Origin: a virus
DNA length: 35,809 bases
Strand: one strand, 5' to 3'
Virus record (IMG/VR): IMGVR_UViG_3300028196_000038
Coordinates: 1 to 35,809 of that record
Under the pieces are notes generated by a model. The model was not told the DNA's origin. It ran no database searches and saw only the letters and a program-made list of their open reading frames with translations. Below, piece after piece: positions 1 through 8,023 of the stretch. The position numbers were made by a program, and so were the translations under genes. Position 1 is the first letter of the stretch. The number at the start of each line of letters is the position of its first letter.

Positions 1-429
1 GAATTTGCTGATGAAACACCAATGAACCCATTTGATTTCTGGGAAGGTGCTGACTTCAAATTGAAGATTCGTGATGTTGAAGGTTATCGTAATTACGATA
101 AATCTGAGTTTTCATCTCCAAAGCCTATGTCAGAAGATGATGAAAAGCTTGAAACGATTTACAACAATCTTTATGATTTGCGTGAATTTGTTGATCCTAC
201 AAAATACAAATCATATGCAGAACTAGAAACTAAAATGCATAGTGTATTAGGACATACAACACCTGCACCTACTATGCATCAACAGCAACAGTTAGGCGAA
301 GAGACACCGCCTGCTATGGAAAGGGCTACTGCACCAGTAGCATTTGATACTGTTGCGACCTCTGCCGCTGCAGATACAGATGAAGATAATACTATGGAAT
401 ACTTTGCAAATCTTGTGAATGATGATTAA
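1..429 (+). CDS. 32: gp32-like single-stranded DNA-binding protein, C-terminal part
   Basis: This is the 3' end of a gene whose frame is already open at base 1, so the N-terminus is outside the window. The visible part has the FWEGADFKLKI...GYRNYDKSEF block found near the end of the DNA-binding core of T4 gp32, then a linker and a strongly acidic tail ending in NLVNDD. In T4 gp32 that acidic tail recruits replication and recombination partners. The protein coats single-stranded DNA during phage replication. The ATG at base 22 is internal and not a real start. The stop overlaps the stop of the convergent tape-measure gene by 4 bases, with no terminator visible between them. The family call is confident from the core and tail pattern. 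Confidence 0.9.
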   Translation, partial: EFADETPMNPFDFWEGADFKLKIRDVEGYRNYDKSEFSSPKPMSEDDEKLETIYNNLYDLREFVDPTKYKSYAELETKMHSVLGHTTPAPTMHQQQQLGEETPPAMERATAPVAFDTVATSAAADTDEDNTMEYFANLVNDD

Positions 430-2264
430 TTACCAAGACCTTGCAAAATATCTCTGGTATCTTGTGCATCTAAATCTTGTGAGTTTAGAATTGTAACATC
501 AGATTTATGCTGATCACCGCCATTCTGTATTATAACAGGTTGTGGTGGTGTTATCGCCTCAGATAATGCAGCTTTTGCTTCACTTAATCTCGTCAGGGCA
601 GCCTCTTCTTCGGCTGCCCTGTTTACCCTACTTTGATTGACTTCAATGACTCTATCGGTCATTCTATTTTCAACTGCTCTTGCCTTAGCACCAGAAGTAT
701 CTAATCCAGCACTAAAACCTTCAAACCCGGCAGTGACTGGATCAAATCCAGGAAGATCGATAGTAAATTGAAAACTAGGTATAGTAAGATTCAAACTTTT
801 AAATGCAGCAATCTTTATTTTATCTGAAAAATTAGCAAAGGCATTTAGAACGAAATCAAATAAACTTTCAAATACATTTTGTATTTTTATAATCTTCAAA
901 GAAATTGTAGCTTTCGCAACTTCCATTGCAGCCGAACCTATTTCAGGAATATTGGTAAATAAATGGGCCGTAAAAGTAAGAGCATCTTCAATCATATCAA
1001 ATGTACTATCTACAGTGTTACGAAAGTCAGCAATCATGTCTTTTACTGTTGTATCGAATCCTAAAGTTTCTAATGTAGAGTCAATGAATGTTACAACTTC
1101 TGCAACAACATTACTAAAAAAACTAGATATTGCAAATCCAACACTATCAACTTCAGAAAATCCGAATGATCTTGCTACAGCATTAAAAATTTCTGTTGCG
1201 GTATTATCAACTACAGCAAGTGAATTTGTACCAACTGCAGCCATCTTATCTCCAAAAGTTGCAAAGTCGCCAGATACTAAAGCATCAAATGCATCACCCA
1301 AATCGCTTGCAAGTGCAGTAAGTAACGGTCCATTTTTTACGGAGATATTGTCAAATGCAGGACCTATTTCAGTTCCAAAGAAATTGCTTATTCCTTCCCA
1401 CGCTTTAAAAAAACCATCTTCTAATAGCTTTGCAAAAGGCAATATCCAATCATTGTAAAAATTTTCTATCGCTGGGATCATAGTTTCTTTAACGTATTTT
1501 TTCATATTTACAAAAGTTTCGCTGTTAAAAAATCCTACAAGCAAAGGAATTGCTATCATTAATGCTATGCCTATAGGACCCATAAGTAATCTCAACACAG
1601 GTAAAAGACTCATCAATGGTTTAGCAAGTATACCTAAAACTGAAAATAAACCTTTAATACCGGCACCAATGCCGGCTAAAGCTACAGACCCTAAAGTTTT
1701 AATACCAGAAAAAAATCTTAATCCTAACATAGTTCCTAATATGCGTTTGACGGCTTTTAAACCGGGCACCCTCATTCGGCTTTCACTAGGAGATTGTCCT
1801 AAAGGACTTTCTGGAATTTGATTGTCAGACTGAGGTCTATTTTCTCTACTAGCCTCTAAATCGTCTAAATTAGGTTTTAATAATTCATAAATAGGTTCAA
1901 ACAAAGGCTTTAACGCAGGAACTAACTTATTAATAAGTCCATCAAAGTTCGGACTTTTCATCATTTCAAACATATTACCAAATAGCTTACTCATACCTTT
2001 AAATGGTGCTTTGATAGAATCACCGATGCCTTTCATAGAGTTTCTAACTCCACGAATTGCCTTTGATACTGGATTATTTTTGATTAAACTATCTGTTAGA
2101 TTGCCGATCATTTTCATAGGATTCAAAAACTTTGGTAGATTAAAACCTCCGGCGCGCCCACTGGAAGATGATAATTTACCTTGAAGATTAATTATTTCTT
2201 CTTTTATTTCTTGCAGAGAAATATTATTTTCTCTTAATCCTTCAGACACATCGGATAATGCCAT
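426..2264 (-). CDS. 29: Tail tape-measure protein, gp29-like
   Basis: A 612-residue protein with an amphipathic N-terminus, a long helical region and a strongly hydrophobic block around residues 175-250, rich in Leu, Ile, Gly and Ala. More helical and Phe-rich segments follow, with a polar C-terminus. This make-up is typical of phage tape-measure proteins, which set tail length inside the tube and enter the cell envelope at infection. T4 gp29 is 590 residues, so a T4-sized tail of roughly 90 nm is expected (inference). The gene lies directly downstream of gp26 and its frameshifted extension, the usual place of a tape measure behind its chaperones. An AGGA ribosome site precedes the ATG. Similarity to gp29 rests on size, composition and position rather than on a specific motif. 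Confidence 0.7.
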   Translation of the reverse strand: MALSDVSEGLRENNISLQEIKEEIINLQGKLSSSSGRAGGFNLPKFLNPMKMIGNLTDSLIKNNPVSKAIRGVRNSMKGIGDSIKAPFKGMSKLFGNMFEMMKSPNFDGLINKLVPALKPLFEPIYELLKPNLDDLEASRENRPQSDNQIPESPLGQSPSESRMRVPGLKAVKRILGTMLGLRFFSGIKTLGSVALAGIGAGIKGLFSVLGILAKPLMSLLPVLRLLMGPIGIALMIAIPLLVGFFNSETFVNMKKYVKETMIPAIENFYNDWILPFAKLLEDGFFKAWEGISNFFGTEIGPAFDNISVKNGPLLTALASDLGDAFDALVSGDFATFGDKMAAVGTNSLAVVDNTATEIFNAVARSFGFSEVDSVGFAISSFFSNVVAEVVTFIDSTLETLGFDTTVKDMIADFRNTVDSTFDMIEDALTFTAHLFTNIPEIGSAAMEVAKATISLKIIKIQNVFESLFDFVLNAFANFSDKIKIAAFKSLNLTIPSFQFTIDLPGFDPVTAGFEGFSAGLDTSGAKARAVENRMTDRVIEVNQSRVNRAAEEEAALTRLSEAKAALSEAITPPQPVIIQNGGDQHKSDVTILNSQDLDAQDTRDILQGLGN

Positions 2265-2273
2265 TATTTATTC

Positions 2274-2471
2274 CTATACTTTATTATTAGTTTGTTGTTG
2301 TTTCATTCTATCATTTTCTTCTTCTAAATGCTGTATCAATAACGAAATATATACCTCTCTTTCCCATGGCATCATATTCTCAACTTCTGTTAATGAATAT
2401 TTATATTCGTGTATCAATCTAAAGTTAATCTTATAATGGTTAATTAAACTATCATGGGAAAGAGCAATTAA
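2274..2471 (-). CDS. Start-less 65-codon frame reached by -1 frameshift from gp26 (tail chaperone-like extension)
   Basis: Between gp26 and the tape measure there is an open frame of 65 codons and a TAG stop. It follows a TGA in the same frame and has no ATG until its 32nd codon. It is in the -1 frame relative to gp26. The gp26 gene ends GAT TTT TTT TAA, a run of eight T, so a U UUU UUU slip would fuse this frame to residue 233 and give a protein of about 298 residues. The peptide looks like real coding sequence: HEYKYSLTEVENMMPWE, then a helical segment REVYISLLIQHLEEENDRMK. A short chaperone-like frame just before the tape measure matches the G/GT arrangement of lambda-type tails. Alternatives are initiation at a rare codon (ATT or TTG) or at the internal ATG pair, which would leave only 34 residues. 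Confidence 0.7.
   Translation of the reverse strand, partial: LIALSHDSLINHYKINFRLIHEYKYSLTEVENMMPWEREVYISLLIQHLEEENDRMKQQQTNNKV
2398..2405 (-). promoter_or_regulatory. Possible late promoter box before the tape measure
   Basis: The minus strand reads TATAAATA within the frameshift extension of gp26, 134 bases before the tape-measure ATG. It may give extra late transcription of that gene. Being in coding AT-rich DNA, it could be chance. Confidence 0.35.
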
Positions 2472-3169
2472 AAAAAATCATCTAATCCTCTCAACATTAC
2501 AACATTTTCTTCACCGCACGATTCGCAGATGAATTTAACTTCCTTTTCTAGTCTAGGCATTCTCTCAATAAATTCTCGTATTTTATCGAACTGATTTGTT
2601 GATAGAGAATCTATAAAGTTTTGTATTTCTTCTTTACTTTCATCTCTTAGTTCATATCTGTCATCTTTAGTGGTCAAAACTCTCATACATGCAGCAATCA
2701 AATCAAAAGTTTGTTCGGTCTCAGATTTAGTGTCATCCATTTCTAACATATCTGTCCAAACAGGATATTCCATGGTAAGTGATATTTCATCTGAAATTTC
2801 AATATTTCCATCATGTTCAATTTTAGGAACTGGAATATCGTCCAAATGAATTATAACTGAATTTGTGTGGCCACACTCGGTACACTTAATTGTAACTTCA
2901 CTTGATTCTCCAACAGATTTTGATCTAATCATTAAGAACATATACTCAATATCGAAAACATTTAATTTTGATTTATTGATATCTTCACTTACACAAGCAA
3001 GAATTGTATCAACTACAGCATTCAATGCTTGCTTTTGATCTTTGCTTTCCATAGCCATCATAAGAACTTTTTCTTCTTTTACAAGATAAGGTCTAAACCT
3101 AACTTTCTGTTCTGATGATGGTACTATTAATTCATATTTTGGTGTTTCATTTAATCTAGGTAACGCCAT
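2468..3169 (-). CDS. 26: Baseplate hub assembly protein gp26
   Basis: A 233-residue protein of the T4 gp26 baseplate family. In T4, gp26 is needed to assemble the baseplate hub. Two CxxC pairs (about residues 96/99 and 215/218, the contexts CTEC and CESC) suggest a small zinc ribbon. I place the start at the MALPRLNETP methionine: the longer frame to 3217 would overlap the upstream gene by 47 bases, whereas this start follows that gene's stop by one base and has a GGAG about 12 bases upstream. The end of the gene is a run of eight T leading into TAA, described separately as a probable frameshift site. Its position between a tube protein and the tape measure fits a role as tail or hub chaperone. 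Confidence 0.82.
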   Translation of the reverse strand: MALPRLNETPKYELIVPSSEQKVRFRPYLVKEEKVLMMAMESKDQKQALNAVVDTILACVSEDINKSKLNVFDIEYMFLMIRSKSVGESSEVTIKCTECGHTNSVIIHLDDIPVPKIEHDGNIEISDEISLTMEYPVWTDMLEMDDTKSETEQTFDLIAACMRVLTTKDDRYELRDESKEEIQNFIDSLSTNQFDKIREFIERMPRLEKEVKFICESCGEENVVMLRGLDDFF

Positions 3170-3170
3170 T

Positions 3171-3725
3171 TTATATCTCACTCCAATCGGTATATGATAA
3201 TTGTACAGAAACTTCAACTAAGCCGTTCTGTTCATTGTTTAATTCAATTGCATTTAAACTTGTAGGAAATGCATCTATCAATTTACATGAATAGACTGCA
3301 TCATATTCTGGTTTAGCTATTCCTCTCCTAGGTGCAAGCTGATGAATAGTAACATCTCTTACATAATCTTTTTTAAATCCTATTTCAGGTGTAACCGATA
3401 CACCTGTTGATCCTGTATTTACACTGGCTCTTTGCCACGCTTCAAAAAATCTTTTTACTGTATAATCATTAGTTACATGAAAATTTAGATTTACATCTGG
3501 TACAGCAAATCCGTAAGCCACTTTTTCATTAAACATTCCTACAAGTTTATCTGCGGTTAATATTTGTCTACCAGGTAACTGTATACTCTTACACATGAAA
3601 TTCAATGTTTCCATACTAATATCATTAGATATGCCCGAGGTAGGTATTTCTACTCTCCACAAGTTTGACTTTGCTAAACCATTCGTAAGTCTAGATTTAA
3701 AATTATCTATTGTATATGCTTTCAT
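3171..3725 (-). CDS. Tail tube family protein (gp19/gp54-like)
   Basis: A 184-residue protein of the T4 gp19 tail-tube family. The recognisable block runs from SNLWRVEIP through NFMCKSIQLPGR to FHVTNDYTVKRFFEAWQ, then a second half ending in LSYTDWSEI. In T4 three paralogues share this fold: gp19 (tube), gp48 (cap) and gp54 (tube initiator). gp48 is recognisable elsewhere in this window. Because the present gene lies among hub and baseplate genes instead of beside a sheath gene, it may be the short initiator (gp54 role) and not the main tube subunit; I cannot decide. It starts directly after the stop of the preceding gene, and gp26 follows after one base, so the three genes are probably read as one unit. 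Confidence 0.75.
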   Translation of the reverse strand: MKAYTIDNFKSRLTNGLAKSNLWRVEIPTSGISNDISMETLNFMCKSIQLPGRQILTADKLVGMFNEKVAYGFAVPDVNLNFHVTNDYTVKRFFEAWQRASVNTGSTGVSVTPEIGFKKDYVRDVTIHQLAPRRGIAKPEYDAVYSCKLIDAFPTSLNAIELNNEQNGLVEVSVQLSYTDWSEI

Positions 3726-4313
3726 TTACGTTACCATCTTTCTTGATTCTGCGTGAACACTACGCATAGACATTTTTTGAAAATCAGCCGTTGGTAAGAA
3801 CGTAGCAATTTCCCATTCGGGCGGCGGCACATATGCAAATCTACTTCTTACATGACTTTTTAAATATCTTTTGAAACATGGTTTGAAATATTTGTATTTT
3901 TGTACGCCGTTTAACAAATCATATTTTAAACGAAATTTTGTAGTTTCATCATACTTTTTATTATTTGTAACTTCCATGAGAGAGTCTAGAAATTTTGCTC
4001 TTAATGTCATAGGTAAATAATGTAAATTTAATCCAGTAAATCCACCTTCAGCTTTACCTACAATAATAGTCAAAGGAAAACTATCGTAGTATGGCAGTGT
4101 TGCTTTATGCTTAGGATCGTAATAGTACATGTACATATTGCCTAACGCAGACCTTTGCCTAAACTCTATAGGTTCTTCTTTCATAAGTTGGGCACGATTT
4201 ACGTTTCTTAATTTTGATGCTTTTTCACGAAACCATTTCATAGATTCTTTTGATCGTGGAGTTATACCCGCACGAAACGCCTGCATTTCTAAGTTTTGAA
4301 ATAGATTAGCCAT
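3726..4313 (-). CDS. Conserved T4-like protein of unknown role (possibly gp2-like)
   Basis: A 195-residue basic protein with no signal peptide or membrane segment. A distinctive central stretch reads MYMYYYDPKHKATLPYYD, then FPLTI and GFTGLNLHYLP. I recognise this as a conserved block in marine T4-like phages but cannot attach a proven function. In T4 the order 53-4-2 puts the DNA-end protector gp2 next to gp4, and here too the gene directly follows the gp4-like nuclease, so a head-completion or DNA-end role is possible. That is inference from position only. A perfect TATAAATA box lies 27 bases upstream of the ATG on the same strand, so late expression is likely. Confidence 0.6.
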   Translation of the reverse strand: MANLFQNLEMQAFRAGITPRSKESMKWFREKASKLRNVNRAQLMKEEPIEFRQRSALGNMYMYYYDPKHKATLPYYDSFPLTIIVGKAEGGFTGLNLHYLPMTLRAKFLDSLMEVTNNKKYDETTKFRLKYDLLNGVQKYKYFKPCFKRYLKSHVRSRFAYVPPPEWEIATFLPTADFQKMSMRSVHAESRKMVT

Positions 4314-4339
4314 ATATTACTTCCAAAGTTGCTTATTGT

Positions 4340-4347
4340 TATTTATA
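4340..4347 (-). promoter_or_regulatory. T4-type late promoter box
   Basis: The minus strand reads TATAAATA, the exact T4 late-promoter -10 box, in the short gap after the gp4-like gene and 27 bases before the ATG of the next gene. Its intergenic position and spacing make it one of the best late promoters in the window. It would drive the minus-strand unit of the unknown protein, tube protein, gp26 and tape measure. Confidence 0.7.
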
Positions 4348-4352
4348 TGATT

Positions 4353-4844
4353 TTATAGACGTTTTAATTTTTTCAGTTTTGGAAGTGGCTTTACTTGTTT
4401 AGGCATAATGCCCATTTTTTGTAATGTATATTCTGTCCATATTTGAAATGTCCAACCTCTATCTTTTGCAAATTCTTCAGCCGCTTTCCATTTATTCATA
4501 TTTTTCACATATGATAATCCCTCAGTGATATAGCGTTTTGTTTTTCTACCTGGATTCTTTGGCGGTCTTGTCTGCGAGTCTGGTTTTATTTCTACAAGAT
4601 AAATTTTACCATTCATCTTTATTTTTAGATCCATAAAATATCTATGATATTTTTTATCAACCTCATAGAAGTATGGAATCACAACTTCCTCGCTTGACCA
4701 TTCTTCTATCTCAGATGAATTATCACACCAAGCAAAACAATATCTTTCCCAGCCAGAACGATACACTACGTTATCTGGATTACCTTTGTACTTCTTATGG
4801 TTTTTTATTTTATATCTGCCTTGATGAGTTTTCATATTTTTCAT
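4353..4844 (-). CDS. 4: Head completion protein gp4-like, TnsA/PD-(D/E)xK nuclease fold
   Basis: A protein of about 163 residues resembling T4 gp4 (also called gp50/65), which completes the DNA-filled head before tail joining. It has the YRSGWERYCFAWCD block and the SSEEVVIPY, HRYFMDLKI and YLVEIKP motifs. These give a TnsA-like nuclease set of E33, D72 and E85-x-K87. I chose the methionine at 4844 (4835 is also possible). The longer frame to 4937 would overlap the divergent gp48 gene by 52 bases, and its extra residues are unlike the family. The tail is rich in Lys, Leu and Pro. It is divergent from gp48, with about 40 bases holding promoter boxes for both directions. Confidence 0.75.
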   Translation of the reverse strand: MKNMKTHQGRYKIKNHKKYKGNPDNVVYRSGWERYCFAWCDNSSEIEEWSSEEVVIPYFYEVDKKYHRYFMDLKIKMNGKIYLVEIKPDSQTRPPKNPGRKTKRYITEGLSYVKNMNKWKAAEEFAKDRGWTFQIWTEYTLQKMGIMPKQVKPLPKLKKLKRL

Positions 4845-4851
4845 ATAAATA
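4844..4851 (+). promoter_or_regulatory. T4-type late promoter box for the gp48 operon
   Basis: A perfect TATAAATA lies 35 bases before the gp48 ATG, in the divergent gap between the gp4-like gene and gp48. It overlaps the first codon of the gp4-like gene on the other strand. It is the natural start point for the long rightward structural operon. Confidence 0.7.
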
Positions 4852-4864
4852 ATAACAACATTCT

Positions 4865-4872
4865 TATTTATT
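4865..4872 (-). promoter_or_regulatory. Possible late promoter box for the gp4-like gene
   Basis: The minus strand reads AATAAATA, one mismatch from the T4 late box, 21 bases before the chosen ATG of the gp4-like gene. It lies just 14 bases from the rightward box, so the gap could be a divergent late promoter pair. In AT-rich DNA a one-mismatch box is weak evidence. Confidence 0.35.
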
Positions 4873-4885
4873 CGGATAAAACCAT

Positions 4886-5944
4886 ATGCCACAACTAAGA
4901 TATCCTTTGAACGACTCAGAAAAATATCCTGCGACAATTCAGTTTAAGGTATATAAAACCGACCCTCCTACGTTTAATTTTGTTAAAAGAACTGCTAAAA
5001 ATAATGCTAATGCATCTACGGATAATATATTAGGTGGCGAAAGTCTTGCTTCTGCGTCTCCTGGAAAAATTTCTGGAGTTATAGAAAAAGCAAAAAAACT
5101 GGCAAAAAAACAAGCAGAAGATGTTGCAAGAATTGAAAATACAAATAGAGCAAGGATAAAAGAAAGTAAAGCTAGATTCACTGGCAATAGCTGTACTCTA
5201 CACATGCCTCAAGGTTTAGTTATTAATGATGGTGTACAATATGATACTACCGAATTAGGCGTATTTGGTTCTGGTATTGAAGCTGGAATGAATGCAGGAA
5301 CTGCTCCAATTGCAGCGTTAGTAGCCGGTGGTATAAAGTCTGGGGTAGGCGATTTAACAAGGCTCATATCAGGTGCCGCTACACAACAAAGTGCAAGAAT
5401 TGCTGCAGCTAGATTTACTCCCGGTGCTGCACTAGGTGGTGCTGTTAGATCATCACTACAAACTGCGCCAAATCCTAATATGAGAGTTTTATTTAAATCT
5501 GTTGGTATTAGAGAATTTTCATTTTCATTTAAATTGATTCCTAAATCTTTAGAAGAGTCTGATGAAATTACGAAAATTGTTAGATTTTTCAGAACAGAGT
5601 TATATCCAGAACCATTGAAAGAAAAGAATATAAATTTAGCATATAAATTTCCCAATAAGATTCAAGTTGTTTTAATGTATAATGGTAAGCCATATAAAGA
5701 ATCTGCTTTAAATTTTAACCTTATGTTTTTAAAAGGAGTTGCTGCTAATTATAATCCATCACAATCTACATTTTTCACGGGAGGTAGATTTTCTGAGATA
5801 GATATGACATTAACAATGCAGGAAGATCGTACACTTGATAAATTTGATGTTGATGATGGGTTGAGTGATGAAAATTCAAATGGAATAGGTCTTGCTACTA
5901 ATAGAGTAAGTCAATATCTCAAAACTGGTTTGGGAGGTTTATAA
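4886..5944 (+). CDS. 48: Baseplate tail-tube cap protein gp48
   Basis: A 352-residue protein close in length to T4 gp48 (364). In T4, gp48 sits on the hub and, with gp54, starts tube polymerisation. The tube-fold halves are split: an N-terminal part (residues 1-35 and about 95-120, with CTLHMPQGLVINDG) and a C-terminal part with VGIREFSFSFKLIPKS, KIVRFFRTELYPE and FTGGRFSEIDMTLTMQED. An Ala/Gly-rich hydrophobic stretch (about residues 130-190) interrupts them. A Lys/Ala-rich helix lies near residues 60-90. It is the first gene of the rightward operon, preceded by a perfect late-promoter box. The next gene, gp53, starts at the last base of its stop codon. Confidence 0.82.
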   Translation: MPQLRYPLNDSEKYPATIQFKVYKTDPPTFNFVKRTAKNNANASTDNILGGESLASASPGKISGVIEKAKKLAKKQAEDVARIENTNRARIKESKARFTGNSCTLHMPQGLVINDGVQYDTTELGVFGSGIEAGMNAGTAPIAALVAGGIKSGVGDLTRLISGAATQQSARIAAARFTPGAALGGAVRSSLQTAPNPNMRVLFKSVGIREFSFSFKLIPKSLEESDEITKIVRFFRTELYPEPLKEKNINLAYKFPNKIQVVLMYNGKPYKESALNFNLMFLKGVAANYNPSQSTFFTGGRFSEIDMTLTMQEDRTLDKFDVDDGLSDENSNGIGLATNRVSQYLKTGLGGL

Positions 5945-6669
5945 TGTCATTCTTTTCAAGTTTTCCCATAGAACCATATAATTTTGGTAATGAAGTTGAT
6001 TTTTCTTTCATTCAAAATTTAACCGCTTATGTTGATATTATAGATTCTGTAAAAGATCAAGTAACTTTTTACGAATCATATGAAATATTAGAAAATGAAA
6101 GACCAGATGTATTATCATATAAATTATATGGTACAACTGAGTTTTATTGGACGTTCTATCTCATGAATGATAACATAAGACAAACTGGTTGGCCTGTAAA
6201 CTACAAAGACCTTGTCAAGTTTGTAATTAAAAAATATCCTAATACGAATTTAGTAACAAGAGATTACTTTTTTGATAAATTCTTAATAGGAGAAACTGTT
6301 GAAGGTGTATCATCAGGTACAATCGGTGTTGTTGTTAAAAGGGATGTAAATTTAGGTCATATTATTATAGAGGGAACAAAGACATTTACTGCAGGGGAAA
6401 CAATTCAAAAGCAAGGAGATTCTACAAAATCTATCGCTTTGCATTCTTCTTCTGCAGAACATCTTGCAACAAGGCATCATATTAATGCAAGTTCTGAAAT
6501 AGTTGACATTGATCCTAGTGTGGGTCCGGGAAGTCTTATTACACCAGTATCACATTTAGATCACTATAGAAATTCAAATGACGCTAATAGAAAAATCAGA
6601 GTACTTACCTCAGATAATATTGTAACAATATCTGCACAATTTGGTCGCGCACTAAAAGAGTTTAGTTAA
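5944..6669 (+). CDS. 53: Baseplate wedge protein gp53
   Basis: A 241-residue protein with the hallmark gp53 block: YESYEILENERPDVLSYKLY, GTTEFYWTFYLMNDN, then a Trp-Pro motif. In T4, gp53 (196 residues) locks neighbouring wedges together around the hub and is LysM-like in fold. A second part (about residues 115-190) looks like an inserted beta-rich module before the family's C-terminal HLDHYRNSND-type end. The ATG overlaps the gp48 stop by one base (TAATG), which suggests translational coupling. The order gp48-gp53-hub-gp5 supports the assignment. Confidence 0.85.
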   Translation: MSFFSSFPIEPYNFGNEVDFSFIQNLTAYVDIIDSVKDQVTFYESYEILENERPDVLSYKLYGTTEFYWTFYLMNDNIRQTGWPVNYKDLVKFVIKKYPNTNLVTRDYFFDKFLIGETVEGVSSGTIGVVVKRDVNLGHIIIEGTKTFTAGETIQKQGDSTKSIALHSSSAEHLATRHHINASSEIVDIDPSVGPGSLITPVSHLDHYRNSNDANRKIRVLTSDNIVTISAQFGRALKEFS

Positions 6670-6670
6670 T

Positions 6671-8023
6671 ATGGATGTTGAAGTTAGACCTAGTGAAGCA
6701 ACGGACTATAGAATATTAGAAGTAAATGTTTCTGGTGAAAGATTTCCTGGCAATACAATTAATTTAAGAAATATGATTAATGAAATAAATATCTATGAGC
6801 ATATAGATAAACCATATCTTACAGGATCTATAGTTTTTACAGACAATGAAAGTTTATCTACTCAAATAGGTTTTTTAGGAGCCGAAAGAATTAGTATAAT
6901 AATATCGGTAGATAGTATAATCGATACTGATTTTCAAATAGAAAAGAACTTCATTGTTACTGAAGTTACAAATTCGGTCAAATCGAATGATAATCATGAG
7001 GTCATTCTACTTCAATTGATGGAAGAAAAAGGATACAAATCAAGACTTACCAGAGTATCTAAATCATACACGGACACTCCTAATGTCATTATAGAAAGAA
7101 TAATGAAAGACTATTTAAACACTGAAGTAGTTTCTTTAGGAAAAGCAAATGAAGCAAATACTCCTATAAAAGTTATTATTCCGAATTTAACTCCCATTGA
7201 AGCTGCAACTTGGATCAGAACTAGAGCGACAACTATTGAAGGAATGCCGTATTTTCTTTTCTCTTGTGTAGCAGACGATAAACTAAGATTCATCGATTTA
7301 GAAACTATAATATCAGGTAAAGCTTTGAATCCAGAGTATCCTTATCTTTATTCTGATGTAGCTGCAAAGAATACAACACCACATGATATTATAAAAAATT
7401 CATATAATATTGTTTCATATAAAATGAAAGGTAAAGAAAATCAGATTGAATTAGCGTCACAAGGACTTGTTTCAGCAACTTATAATTTTTTAGATCATAC
7501 TAAAGGAACTTTTGAAAAGCAGACGTTTGATGTAAATCAGGTTTTTCAAGGTTTAAAAAATAGAAATGCTTTTAAACCTAATCAGAGTCAAGAGATTTTA
7601 GATAATACAACTTTGATAGACGGTAAAACTATGATGAATTATGATACAAAAGAAATAAGTATGTTATCTACAACCGACCTTTATACTGATGGTTCTGCTA
7701 ATTACTATGAAGCACCGGACATATCATCTCATATGAATAAAGTAAAATCTCTAGCTTTGAGGCATTTCCTACATAAATCTTCAATGAACATCACGGTACC
7801 AGGCAGAAATTTCATAAGTGATTCAAAAAACGTTAGTATTGGAAATCTTATTAATATAAAATTTTTAGTCAATCTACCCGAAAATAATAAAGTTTCAAGA
7901 GATAATAGAAAAAGTGGTGAATATATGATATATGCTGTACGACACCATTTTTCAGGTAAAGCTTATCATGCAGCCGTGTCATGTACAAAACTCACTAATC
8001 AAGAGGAGCCAGAGGCAGGATGA
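6671..8023 (+). CDS. 27: Baseplate hub protein, gp27-like
   Basis: A 450-residue protein with the start typical of hub proteins of the gp27/gpD class: an early strand segment, then NEINIYEHIDKPYLTGSIVF and a tail-hub FLGAERISI block. It ends with the segment GNLINIKFLVN, then EYMIYAVRHHFSG, which matches the usual last barrel of hub proteins. T4 gp27 (391 residues) forms a trimer at the tip of the tube and carries gp5. Position directly before the lysozyme/OB-fold protein, with an ATGA overlap, supports this role. The sequence match is of a general kind, so the gp27 label is from fold and order and not from high identity. Confidence 0.68.
   Translation: MDVEVRPSEATDYRILEVNVSGERFPGNTINLRNMINEINIYEHIDKPYLTGSIVFTDNESLSTQIGFLGAERISIIISVDSIIDTDFQIEKNFIVTEVTNSVKSNDNHEVILLQLMEEKGYKSRLTRVSKSYTDTPNVIIERIMKDYLNTEVVSLGKANEANTPIKVIIPNLTPIEAATWIRTRATTIEGMPYFLFSCVADDKLRFIDLETIISGKALNPEYPYLYSDVAAKNTTPHDIIKNSYNIVSYKMKGKENQIELASQGLVSATYNFLDHTKGTFEKQTFDVNQVFQGLKNRNAFKPNQSQEILDNTTLIDGKTMMNYDTKEISMLSTTDLYTDGSANYYEAPDISSHMNKVKSLALRHFLHKSSMNITVPGRNFISDSKNVSIGNLINIKFLVNLPENNKVSRDNRKSGEYMIYAVRHHFSGKAYHAAVSCTKLTNQEEPEAG

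Noticed and set aside
952-1821. Two plus-strand open frames inside the tape-measure gene
   Set aside because: They are low-complexity shadows of the minus-strand gene, with no ribosome sites or family features.
3170-3217. Upstream extension of gp26 to 3217
   Set aside because: It overlaps the tube-protein gene in another frame; the MALPRLN start has better spacing and matches the family start.
4845-4937. Upstream extension of the gp4-like gene to 4937
   Set aside because: It would overlap the divergent gp48 gene and add residues unlike the family, and it would swallow the promoter gap.
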